From Chloroflexota bacterium (lineage in GTDB: Bacteria > Chloroflexota > Dehalococcoidia > Lucifugimonadales > Lucifugimonadaceae): a stretch of 5,461 bases of DNA. The notes beneath the pieces were generated by a model, which was not told the DNA's origin, did not search any database, and saw only the letters and a program-made list of their open reading frames with translations. Made by a program: the position numbers and the translations under genes. The stretch's first letter is position 1. Every line of letters starts with the position of its first letter. This document shows positions 1-5,461 of this stretch, one piece after another. The stretch lies in assembly GCA_002708145.1 (NCBI GenBank), contig PAOV01000023.1, positions 3,617-9,077 on the forward strand, written 5' to 3'.

Positions 1-693
1 CCAACACCTAGCGGTCACTTAACACCTACAGTAGTAACTACCTTGCCTTCAAACGCTATATCTCCAGAGGAAGTTAGATACAATGCATGGCAAGCAAGGC
101 ATGTACTTTCTGCAGGTGTACATGGCATCTTAAATACTCATGCAAGGACTGCTGAAGCAGTAAAAGCTTTTGTTCAAGTCACAAGATACCCTTTTCAGTC
201 TTTATCTAGAAATATCATTGGAGAAGGATTAAGGGGGGCGGGTGGACAAAAACCAGCAAATGATATTTGGGGTCTTTCAACTGCAGAGTATGCTCATAAA
301 TGTGATCCTTGGCCGTTAAATCCTGATGGAGAGCTAATTTTAGGTCTAAAAATAGAAGATAGGCATTGTTTGAATAATGTTGATGATATTGCACAAGTTC
401 CTGGTATTGCATTTGCTGAGTGGGGTCCCGGAGATATGGGCATGTCTTTTGGTCAGCCAGATGCTCATGATCCACCATACCCAGAAATTATGAATGATGC
501 TAGAAATAAAATTCAAAATGCTTTAGAAAAAAATGGTATTAATTTTTATTCTAGTTGGCTTGATGAAAGTCTAAACGATGAACAGAGATTAGATTACATT
601 TTAGATATATTAAACTGTAAAATGACCGGGTCTCCCACAAAAGAGTATGCAGAATATGGTAGAAAAAAAACAGGTAGAAAGATGAATTCTTAG
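1..693 (+). CDS. HpcH/HpaI-family aldolase / citrate lyase beta-like protein, 5'-truncated by window edge
   Basis: The frame is open from base 1 to the TAG at 691-693, giving 230 residues. The TTG at 43 lies within continuous homologous-looking sequence and is not a believable start, so the true start is upstream of the window. The family consists of metal-dependent TIM-barrel enzymes that cleave or form C-C bonds of 2-oxo acids or CoA thioesters in the cytosol. Visible hallmarks, in window residue numbers, are: the barrel segment HGILNTHARTAEAV (41-54), matching the family's 'G..G...P.v.taeea' strand and helix; RYPF (62-65); GLKIED (115-120), whose E119 is the expected first metal ligand; and GPGDMG (142-147), whose D145 is the expected second. 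An inserted CDPWPLNPDGEL stretch (101-112) separates it from classical HpaI. Active-site residues of the N-terminal part lie outside the window. The family is well supported; the substrate cannot be assigned. The gene precedes the MFS gene by 30 bases and is probably in the same operon. Confidence 0.88.
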   Translation, partial: PTPSGHLTPTVVTTLPSNAISPEEVRYNAWQARHVLSAGVHGILNTHARTAEAVKAFVQVTRYPFQSLSRNIIGEGLRGAGGQKPANDIWGLSTAEYAHKCDPWPLNPDGELILGLKIEDRHCLNNVDDIAQVPGIAFAEWGPGDMGMSFGQPDAHDPPYPEIMNDARNKIQNALEKNGINFYSSWLDESLNDEQRLDYILDILNCKMTGSPTKEYAEYGRKKTGRKMNS

Positions 694-723
694 TTAGATA
701 CAGGCTAAGTAAAACACTAAATA

Positions 724-1965
724 ATGGAAAATACATCCAACTCTTTAATTTATCTGTTCCAAAATAATGTATATAGAAAATTATGGGGGATAGGGTTTGT
801 TCAAGCAATCATGCGCTGGATGGAAGTAACCGGCTTGGGAATATTTGTTTTTCAGTTAACAGAATCACCTTTCTGGGTAGCTATGGTAGGATTCTTATAT
901 ATGTTGCCATTATTTTTATTTGGCTCATTGTTGGGACTTGTTTCAGAAAAATATCAAAGAAAAAAAATTATTTTTATATCTTATTTTGCTCTTTCAATAA
1001 TTAACTTATTATTATTATTATTAGCATTATTTGAACTTCTTGAGCTATGGCATATATTACTTGGAACTTTTTTCGGGGGAATAATATGGGCAGAGGATTT
1101 TCCTGTAAGAATGGGTCTAATATCTGATGAGGTAAATGAATCATTTTTATCAAAAGCAGTGGGCTTAGATCTTACTACGAGTAATATATGTAGGATTATA
1201 GGGCCTTTTATAGCTGGGATATATATGTCATCTATAGGCATAGAAGCTGTATATATATCAGGTGTAATATTTATGCTAATTGGATCTCTATTAGGGTATA
1301 AATTAAAAGAATCTAATAATACTAATGAAAATACAAGTGATAAGTTTAGTAGTTATTTTTCTAATACTTTTGAAGGTCTAAAATACATAAAAGCAAATAA
1401 TATAATTTTTCCTACATTGATTATTACAGTAATAATGAATATTTTTGCATTTTCTTATAGAAATATGGTTCCAGTTATTGGCGCTGAAAGTTTATTTATC
1501 ACTCCTTTTTTAGTAGGAGTTTTACTATCTTTTGAAGGTATAGGTGCTACTATTGCTTCAATTGCAATATCTTTAAAATTAAATATTCATTTATCTAATA
1601 GATTTTATTTTTATGGTTCTGTCATATTCTTAGTAATGATATTTTTATTAGGTATAAATGACATATTTTTATTAGCAATAATTCTCATGTTTATAGCTGG
1701 GATGTCTATGGCAAGTTTTGGGATAACACAGAAGCTCATAATTATTTCTAACTCTGATAAAGCTCACAGAGGAAGAGTATTAGGAGTATTAGCGGCATCA
1801 ATTGGCACTGCGCCTTTAGGTGCAATACTTTTAGGTTTTACAGCCTCAATATTCAATGCAAATTTGGCGTTAATTATTTTTTCTATTTTTGGACTTTTAC
1901 TTTGTTTACTTGTAATTCTAAAATATCAGATGTTTTTATCTAGAGATAAATCTGTAAAAAGATAA
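724..1965 (+). CDS. MFS transporter, 12 TM segments (MFS_3 / EntS-like)
   Basis: This 413-residue inner-membrane protein has about twelve hydrophobic segments, roughly at 22-45, 50-73, 82-105, 108-128, 145-168, 172-194, 226-247, 258-283, 295-311, 313-340, 350-374 and 378-400. A polar central loop (195-225, rich in Asn and Ser) separates two six-helix halves. The TM2-TM3 loop GLVSEKYQRKK (71-81) is a degenerate MFS motif A. NICRIIGPFIAG (154-165) matches the TM5 signature of the MFS_3 group, which contains the enterobactin exporter EntS and many uncharacterised exporters. The length is typical. ATG 724 is the first in-frame start after stops; no convincing Shine-Dalgarno precedes it (the nearest AGG is 20 bases upstream), so translational coupling to the aldolase gene is possible. 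It ends in tandem TAA codons, 12 bases before the HAD gene. Substrate and direction of transport are unknown; the neighbours would fit a sugar, nucleoside or organic acid, but this is inference. Confidence 0.9.
   Translation: MENTSNSLIYLFQNNVYRKLWGIGFVQAIMRWMEVTGLGIFVFQLTESPFWVAMVGFLYMLPLFLFGSLLGLVSEKYQRKKIIFISYFALSIINLLLLLLALFELLELWHILLGTFFGGIIWAEDFPVRMGLISDEVNESFLSKAVGLDLTTSNICRIIGPFIAGIYMSSIGIEAVYISGVIFMLIGSLLGYKLKESNNTNENTSDKFSSYFSNTFEGLKYIKANNIIFPTLIITVIMNIFAFSYRNMVPVIGAESLFITPFLVGVLLSFEGIGATIASIAISLKLNIHLSNRFYFYGSVIFLVMIFLLGINDIFLLAIILMFIAGMSMASFGITQKLIIISNSDKAHRGRVLGVLAASIGTAPLGAILLGFTASIFNANLALIIFSIFGLLLCLLVILKYQMFLSRDKSVKR
1006..1023 (+). repeat. (TTA)6 in-frame trinucleotide repeat
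   Basis: Six perfect TTA units lie in frame within the MFS gene and encode Leu95-Leu100 in TM3. A change in repeat number would add or remove leucines without shifting the frame. It may be only a by-product of strong AT codon bias in a hydrophobic helix. Confidence 0.8.
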
Positions 1966-1977
1966 TAAAATATTTAT

Positions 1978-2796
1978 ATGAAAAAAAATAAATATTCCCT
2001 AATTGCCTTAGATATTGATGGAACAATGGTAGGTGATAGCAAAAAACTTTCACAAAGATTAAAAAAAGCTATTAAGAAAGTACAAGAAAAAGGTGGTATA
2101 GTTTCTATAGCTACAGGTAGGCCATTTAGTTCAGCAAAAAAAATTTCATTGATGGCAGGTTGTAATGGTCCATTAATATGTTTTCAAGGTGCTATGACCT
2201 ATGATCTAACTCAAGAAAAAATACTTAGATATTTAAAGTTAGATAATAAAATTGTAGGTAAAACACTTGATTATTTTATTCAAAAACAGATTGAAGTCAT
2301 GCTATTTTATGATGATACGATATGTTCAAATAATTTATCAGGCTGGTCTAAGAATTATGCTAAAAGAAATGAAATTAAGTTATTAGAATCAAAAGATTTA
2401 AATTCATATAAAGGTACAAGCCCTGTAGCAATTATCGGTGTTTCTGAACCTGAAATTGTTGCAAATCTTGTATATGATTTAAAGTTAAGCTTAAAGGACA
2501 ATGCATTAGTTACTCATTCATTACCAATGCTCTGTGAAATAGAACATTTAAATGCTGGAAAAGATAAAGCTTTACAAGAATTATTAAAGAGATATAAAAT
2601 CGATAAATCTAATGTTATAGCTGTAGGCGATGGTAAAGGGGATCAAAGTATGATAGCCTGGGCTGGTTTAGGAGTAGGGATAAAAAATGGTCATAAAGAT
2701 GTTATTAATTCATCTGATATGCTGATACCTCCTCCTGAAGAGGAAGGTTTATCAACGTTTTTAGAAAAACTTATTGAGAATGACCTGAGCTTATAG
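1978..2796 (+). CDS. Cof-type HAD-IIB family hydrolase (sugar-phosphate-type phosphatase)
   Basis: The 272 residues match the usual length of Cof/YbiV-type HAD phosphatases, cytosolic Mg-dependent enzymes that remove phosphate from sugar phosphates and related metabolites. All four HAD motifs are present. Motif I is DIDGT (12-16), with nucleophile D12 and acid/base D14. Motif II is the ATGR stretch (45-48), with T46. Motif III is K195 in NAGKDKAL, aligning with the family's 'sKG.AL'. Motif IV is GDGKGDQSM (217-225), with metal ligands D218 and D222; most family members have 'GDG.ND', so G221 replaces the usual Asn. Residues between about 85 and 185 form the C2-type cap, which sets substrate choice. 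ATG 1978 starts 12 bases after the MFS stop in an A/T-only leader without a Shine-Dalgarno. The ribokinase follows 22 bases later, suggesting a role in pentose or nucleoside phosphate balance, but family substrates are promiscuous and cannot be named from sequence. Confidence 0.92.
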   Translation: MKKNKYSLIALDIDGTMVGDSKKLSQRLKKAIKKVQEKGGIVSIATGRPFSSAKKISLMAGCNGPLICFQGAMTYDLTQEKILRYLKLDNKIVGKTLDYFIQKQIEVMLFYDDTICSNNLSGWSKNYAKRNEIKLLESKDLNSYKGTSPVAIIGVSEPEIVANLVYDLKLSLKDNALVTHSLPMLCEIEHLNAGKDKALQELLKRYKIDKSNVIAVGDGKGDQSMIAWAGLGVGIKNGHKDVINSSDMLIPPPEEEGLSTFLEKLIENDLSL

Positions 2797-2807
2797 ATTT
2801 TAAATTT

Positions 2808-2812
2808 TAGGA
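2808..2812 (+). promoter_or_regulatory. Shine-Dalgarno for ribokinase gene
   Basis: TAGGA lies six bases upstream of ATG 2819 in an otherwise T-rich spacer. It supports that start and is the clearest ribosome-binding site among the plus-strand genes here. Confidence 0.6.
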
Positions 2813-2818
2813 TTTTTT

Positions 2819-3757
2819 ATGAAGCAAAATAAGGACATAATTGTATTTGGGTCATTAAACATGGATTTAGTTGTCAAAACATCTAAATTTCCTAATCTGA
2901 GTGAAACAATAATTTGTGATGAATTTTATACCTCTCCTGGAGGTAAAGGAGGTAATCAAGCTGTCGCAGCTGCTAGACTTGCAGACAATGAGTACAAAGT
3001 GAAATTTATAGGTAGGGTAGGAGATGATATTTTTGGAACAGATATTTTAAAAAATTTGTTGAAAGAAAATATTGATATATCAAATATAGAAATAACAAAA
3101 AATATATCAACTGGGATCGCTTCAATTTTTATAATGCCTAATGGAGAGAATTCAGTCAATGCAATTTATGGTGCAAATAGTTTTGTAAATGAATCTCAAG
3201 TAAATGATTTTGAAAAAATCTCTACTAATGCTGGAGTAATTTTACTTCAACAAGAAATCCCTAATAAAACACTTGATTTGATTTTAAAAAAAGCAAAGAA
3301 AAAATTCATACCTATAATTTTAGATCCTGCTCCATATAGAGAAAATCTTACAGGCATTTACAAAAATATTAATATTATTACGCCAAACGAAATTGAAGCA
3401 TCTAGCCTCTCTAATATTGAGGTGAAAGATTCTTTGTCAGCAAAAAAAGCAGCAAGATATATTAGAAATTTTGGAATTGATACAGTGATAATAACTCTTG
3501 GCTCAAATGGCATTTGGATTGAAACAGAAAATATTTCTGAACATGTTGATACATATAAAATTAAATCAAAATCATCAGTTGCTGCGGGAGATGCATTTAA
3601 CGGGGCTTTAGCTTATGCGACTTTAAAAAATAGTAATATTATAGATTCTGTAGATTTAGCAATTGCAGCATCTTCAATTAGTGTAACTCGTGAAGGATCT
3701 CAAAGTTCTATGGCTAAAAGATATGAGGTTGAAAAATTTATGCAATCAAATAGATAA
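2819..3757 (+). CDS. rbsK: Ribokinase (PfkB family)
   Basis: The enzyme phosphorylates D-ribose with ATP to ribose 5-phosphate in the cytosol, feeding the pentose phosphate pathway and nucleotide synthesis. The 312 residues are normal for RbsK (about 305-315). Motifs run in the expected order. GSLNMD (11-16) is the N-terminal ribose-contact motif with N14 and D16. GGKGGNQAVAAARL (41-54) is PfkB signature 1, the di-glycine hinge. QQEIP (144-148) carries the conserved Glu. TPNEIEA (188-194) is the Mg/phosphate-site NE motif. ITLGSNG (225-231) belongs to the ATP site. AAGDAFNGAL (255-264) is signature 2, with anion hole and catalytic base D258. The C-terminal VTREGSQSSM resembles the monovalent-cation loop of E. 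coli RbsK. The AAGD.FNGAL form and the C-terminal match favour ribokinase over fructokinase or adenosine kinase; a related pentose or deoxyribose kinase cannot be excluded. It is the last gene of the leftward cluster and ends 2 bases from convergent pyrD. Confidence 0.92.
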   Translation: MKQNKDIIVFGSLNMDLVVKTSKFPNLSETIICDEFYTSPGGKGGNQAVAAARLADNEYKVKFIGRVGDDIFGTDILKNLLKENIDISNIEITKNISTGIASIFIMPNGENSVNAIYGANSFVNESQVNDFEKISTNAGVILLQQEIPNKTLDLILKKAKKKFIPIILDPAPYRENLTGIYKNINIITPNEIEASSLSNIEVKDSLSAKKAARYIRNFGIDTVIITLGSNGIWIETENISEHVDTYKIKSKSSVAAGDAFNGALAYATLKNSNIIDSVDLAIAASSISVTREGSQSSMAKRYEVEKFMQSNR

Positions 3758-3759
3758 AT

Positions 3760-4800
3760 CTAGATTTTTGGAGGATCTCCATTTATGTCGCTCAATTTTG
3801 TTATTCCAGCTAATTTCATGAGAACTATCAGATCATTATTTATTTTTGAAGGTAATCTTGGTCCTTCATAAACAAGAGATGTATAAATTTGTGCAGCTTT
3901 TGCTCCGCTAGCTAGAACTTTCCATAAATCATTTGCTGAAGATATACCGCCGCAGGCAATAATATCTGCGAAACCTTTATTTATAGCTTGAATCTCTCTT
4001 ATCATTTTTAATGTGTCAGTAAAAATAGGTTTTCCACTCAAACCTCCTTTGCCTATTTTAATTTTTTTAGATTCTCTAGGATGCGTGTTTGAAATAATCA
4101 TCCCATCTATTCCGGAATTTAATGATGTTTCAATCATCTTGATAATTTCACTTTTATTATCTAGAAAACTATTCCAGGGAGGAAACTTAATAATTATTGG
4201 TTTTTTTGTATGTTTTTTTATAACTTCAATTAGTCCTCTGAGCCTTGAAGGCTCCTGGAAAATTTTTAGTCCAGACGTATTAGGACTACTGATATTTATT
4301 TCGAATGCAGAGGTAAAATCATTAGCTAATTTAATGCACTCAACTATTTCATCTTCAATAGTGCCCGATATACTAAGAATAATTCTACTTTTAATTGCGT
4401 TGTGCTTCTTTAAATTTTGTACTGAGTATTCGATTCCTTTTCCTGGAAAACCTAAGGCATTGATAATTGCTTTATCTTTTACGATTCTTGTCATTCTTGG
4501 TTTTGGGTTTCCTGGGCGTTCAGTCAATGTCACTGTCCCACCAGTTACAAATCCAAAACCAAGCTTAATGATATTGCCTAATGTATTACAGTCTTTATCA
4601 AATCCAGCAGCAAGTCCTACAGGAGAAGGATAAGAATTACCTAATAATTTTGTTTCGAGGAGTTTATTTCCAACAGGGTTATTTATTTTAAATAAGTCCC
4701 AAATATAAGGAATTCTTAATGATAGTTCTGTTACCTTATGAGCAAATTCAGGCTCAAGACTAAAGATTATTGGTCTAAGTGTATAGTTATAGAAATTCGT
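3760..4800 (-). CDS. pyrD: Dihydroorotate dehydrogenase (quinone), class 2, with probable non-canonical ACG start
   Basis: This FMN enzyme oxidises dihydroorotate to orotate in pyrimidine synthesis; class 2 members pass electrons to membrane quinone. Translating back from TAG (3762-3760) gives 346 residues if ACG 4800 is the start, close to the E. coli length. The N-terminus FYNYTLRPIIFSLEPEFAH aligns with E. coli PyrD from about residue 2. GLAAGFDKD (62-70) holds K69 of the FMN site. GGTVT is followed by PGNPKPR (96-102), and IINALGF supplies substrate Asn114. NISSPNTSGL (169-178) has catalytic-base Ser172. K205, SNT (237-239), GGLSGKP (252-258), ACGGI (282-286) and QIYTSLVYEGP complete the barrel. 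The first conventional start, GTG 4533 (residue 90), would delete K69 and cannot be right. No ATG, GTG, TTG or CTG lies between it and the in-frame TAG at 4812-4810. Residues 142-147 (LSISGT) and 204-208 (IKFPP) resemble class 1A enzymes instead of the class 2 'GINIGK' form. Function is secure; the exact start codon is inferred. Confidence 0.93.
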   Translation of the reverse strand, partial: TNFYNYTLRPIIFSLEPEFAHKVTELSLRIPYIWDLFKINNPVGNKLLETKLLGNSYPSPVGLAAGFDKDCNTLGNIIKLGFGFVTGGTVTLTERPGNPKPRMTRIVKDKAIINALGFPGKGIEYSVQNLKKHNAIKSRIILSISGTIEDEIVECIKLANDFTSAFEINISSPNTSGLKIFQEPSRLRGLIEVIKKHTKKPIIIKFPPWNSFLDNKSEIIKMIETSLNSGIDGMIISNTHPRESKKIKIGKGGLSGKPIFTDTLKMIREIQAINKGFADIIACGGISSANDLWKVLASGAKAAQIYTSLVYEGPRLPSKINNDLIVLMKLAGITKLSDINGDPPKI

Positions 4801-4806
4801 TATTTT

Positions 4807-4812
4807 CTCCTA
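4807..4812 (-). promoter_or_regulatory. Shine-Dalgarno TAGGAG for pyrD
   Basis: Read on the minus strand, TAGGAG is followed by AAAATA and then ACG (4800-4798), a six-base spacing measured from GGAG. An ATA at 4803 is only three bases away, so ACG is the better-spaced start. The TAG within this element is also the in-frame stop that closes the pyrD frame upstream, so the start must lie downstream of it. This is the strongest ribosome-binding site in the window. Confidence 0.75.
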
Positions 4813-4827
4813 AATTAATTTACAGAT

Positions 4828-4841
4828 ATAATAATTATTAT
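4828..4841. repeat. 14-bp perfect palindrome in divergent intergenic region
   Basis: ATAATAATTATTAT is a perfect inverted repeat with no spacer. It sits just downstream of the candidate pyrD -10 and around or just after its expected transcription start, a position where an operator would act. It contains no G or C, so chance in such AT-rich DNA is a real alternative. No known regulator is implied. Confidence 0.35.
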
Positions 4842-4870
4842 TGTTATTATTATATTGAACAAATTATAAA
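4841..4870 (+). promoter_or_regulatory. Candidate promoter for the rightward gene at 4887
   Basis: TTGTTA (4841-4846), an 18-base spacer and TATAAA (4865-4870) would start transcription near 4877-4880, leaving under ten bases before ATG 4887. The transcript would be nearly leaderless, consistent with the lack of a Shine-Dalgarno there. The element overlaps the proposed minus-strand promoter face to face, so the two would compete. Low-complexity sequence makes this tentative. Confidence 0.3.
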
Positions 4871-4877
4871 GTGATAA
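4849..4877 (-). promoter_or_regulatory. Candidate sigma-70-type promoter for pyrD
   Basis: On the minus strand, TTATCA (4877-4872, four of six bases matching TTGACA) is separated by 17 bases from a perfect TATAAT (4854-4849). Transcription would begin near 4842 and give a leader of about 40 bases before ACG 4800, containing the TAGGAG site. The spacing is ideal, but AT richness makes random -10 matches common. Confidence 0.5.
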
Positions 4878-4886
4878 GTAATAAAC

Positions 4887-5461
4887 ATGTCTATGGAATA
4901 TAAGATTGGTGATTCATTAAAGCCTAAAGGCCATGCATTAGTATATTTTATTGACACTATAGATAATAAAAAGGTTTCTGCATCTTATATTATTTTGTTA
5001 CCCATCACCGTGGATATTTCTAAATATGTTCCACCATTTTTATCAGGGCAAGTTGATAATTTATCAAGCAAGGATATGTCTTCATTTTCTTTCCCCCCTG
5101 CTCCTGAGATTGTTGAATCCGAATCATGGATCAATGAAGTAGCAAAAAAAAGAGATGACGATCTAATATTTGGAGGTTTTCACAATCTTTCAGATGTAAC
5201 TAATCTTATGAATGAAGTTGCCAAAATCTTAGATATTTACTCTGAATCATACGATAAAAATCACCAAAAGGATGAAAAAAATATTACAGGAAATCAATTG
5301 GATGATGTAAATGATGTTGTTTATAGTATGATGTCTGAAGCTGATTTATTATCAGAACTGACTATCATAATTGGTAGATTCCAGTATCAAGTTTCAGGAA
5401 ATGATCAAGACGGCATTAAGGAAAGCGAAGCTAAAATTTTATCAATAGGAAAACAACTTCC
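4887..5461 (+). CDS. Hypothetical soluble acidic protein, 3'-truncated by window edge
   Basis: An ATG at 4887 opens a frame with no stop through the last base, giving 191 complete codons; an in-frame TAA at 4875-4877 bounds it upstream. A second ATG at 4893 (Met3) is an alternative start. I do not recognise the family. The first 70 residues look globular, with beta-prone stretches GHALVYFIDT (15-24) and ASYIILLPITVDI (32-44), then KYVPPFL (46-52) and a proline-bearing FSFPPAPE (67-74). The rest is acidic and mostly helix-prone, with Asp/Glu/Asn-rich segments (77-92, 120-142) and a hydrophobic turn LSELTIIIGRF (155-165). No signal peptide or membrane helix is evident. The absence of stops, ordinary codon use and an upstream promoter-like element support a real gene, transcribed divergently from pyrD. 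No strong Shine-Dalgarno precedes it. Confidence 0.8.
   Translation, partial: MSMEYKIGDSLKPKGHALVYFIDTIDNKKVSASYIILLPITVDISKYVPPFLSGQVDNLSSKDMSSFSFPPAPEIVESESWINEVAKKRDDDLIFGGFHNLSDVTNLMNEVAKILDIYSESYDKNHQKDEKNITGNQLDDVNDVVYSMMSEADLLSELTIIIGRFQYQVSGNDQDGIKESEAKILSIGKQL

Noticed and set aside
43..45. TTG as true start of the aldolase gene
   Set aside because: The frame is open and plausible (TPTVVTTLP) before it, there is no ribosome site, and a start here would remove the first part of the TIM barrel.
215..478. Minus-strand 87-codon frame inside the aldolase gene
   Set aside because: Shadow of a clearly conserved plus-strand gene, with no motif of its own.
551..808. Minus-strand frame spanning the aldolase-MFS junction
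   Set aside because: It overlaps both real genes, has a Phe/Leu/Tyr-rich translation typical of AT-rich antisense, and no start signal.
3756..3767. AAATCTAGATTT palindrome followed by T residues between rbsK and pyrD, as a terminator
   Set aside because: The arms are AT-rich and have no loop; a stable hairpin is unlikely, and the sequence is fixed by two overlapping coding ends.
3760..4533. Short pyrD beginning at GTG 4533
   Set aside because: It would drop the first 89 residues, including FMN-site Lys69 and the GLAAGFDKD loop; that GTG is the Val of a conserved GTVT strand.
4013..4633. 206-codon plus-strand open frame antisense to pyrD
   Set aside because: It lies wholly opposite conserved PyrD codons, has no ribosome site, and its hydrophobic translation is what the complement of AT-rich coding DNA gives.
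4826..4860. AT-rich region as a replication origin or attachment site
   Set aside because: No DnaA boxes, iterons, integrase or direct repeats accompany it; divergent promoters explain it sufficiently.

Overview
The window is AT-rich DNA, dense in genes, apparently from a free-living, aerobically respiring bacterium with a compact genome. Intergenic gaps are 2 to about 86 bases. Coding sequences favour A/T-ending codons and use the ordinary bacterial code. No mobile element, CRISPR array, tRNA or rRNA is visible. A marine planktonic lineage such as low-GC SAR202-type Chloroflexota is a guess from gene content and style. No marker in the window fixes the taxon.

Layout. Positions 1-3757 hold four plus-strand genes with gaps of 30, 12 and 21 bases. 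They are the 3' part of an HpcH/HpaI-family aldolase gene, a 12-helix MFS transporter, a Cof-type HAD phosphatase and a ribokinase. They look like one transcription unit for small-molecule or sugar metabolism: a transporter, a sugar-phosphate-type phosphatase and a ribose kinase, downstream of a carbon-carbon lyase. The ribokinase ends only 2 bases from the end of a convergent minus-strand gene, the class 2 dihydroorotate dehydrogenase pyrD (3760-4800). An 86-base, extremely AT-rich divergent intergenic region (4801-4886) follows. It carries a good candidate promoter for pyrD, a weaker one for the rightward gene and a 14-bp palindrome. The last feature is a rightward, unrecognised soluble protein gene starting at 4887 and cut by the window end.

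The most interesting points concern pyrD. First, its reading frame clearly extends about 89 codons past the first conventional start (an internal GTG at 4533) and includes the essential flavin-binding lysine region. No ATG, GTG, TTG or CTG exists in that extension, so translation must begin at a non-canonical codon. The best candidate is ACG at 4800, six bases after a GGAG Shine-Dalgarno. Second, the protein has class 2 ends and a class 2 catalytic serine, but a central stretch resembling class 1A enzymes. I found no evidence for a wholly new system. Most of the window is ordinary metabolism.
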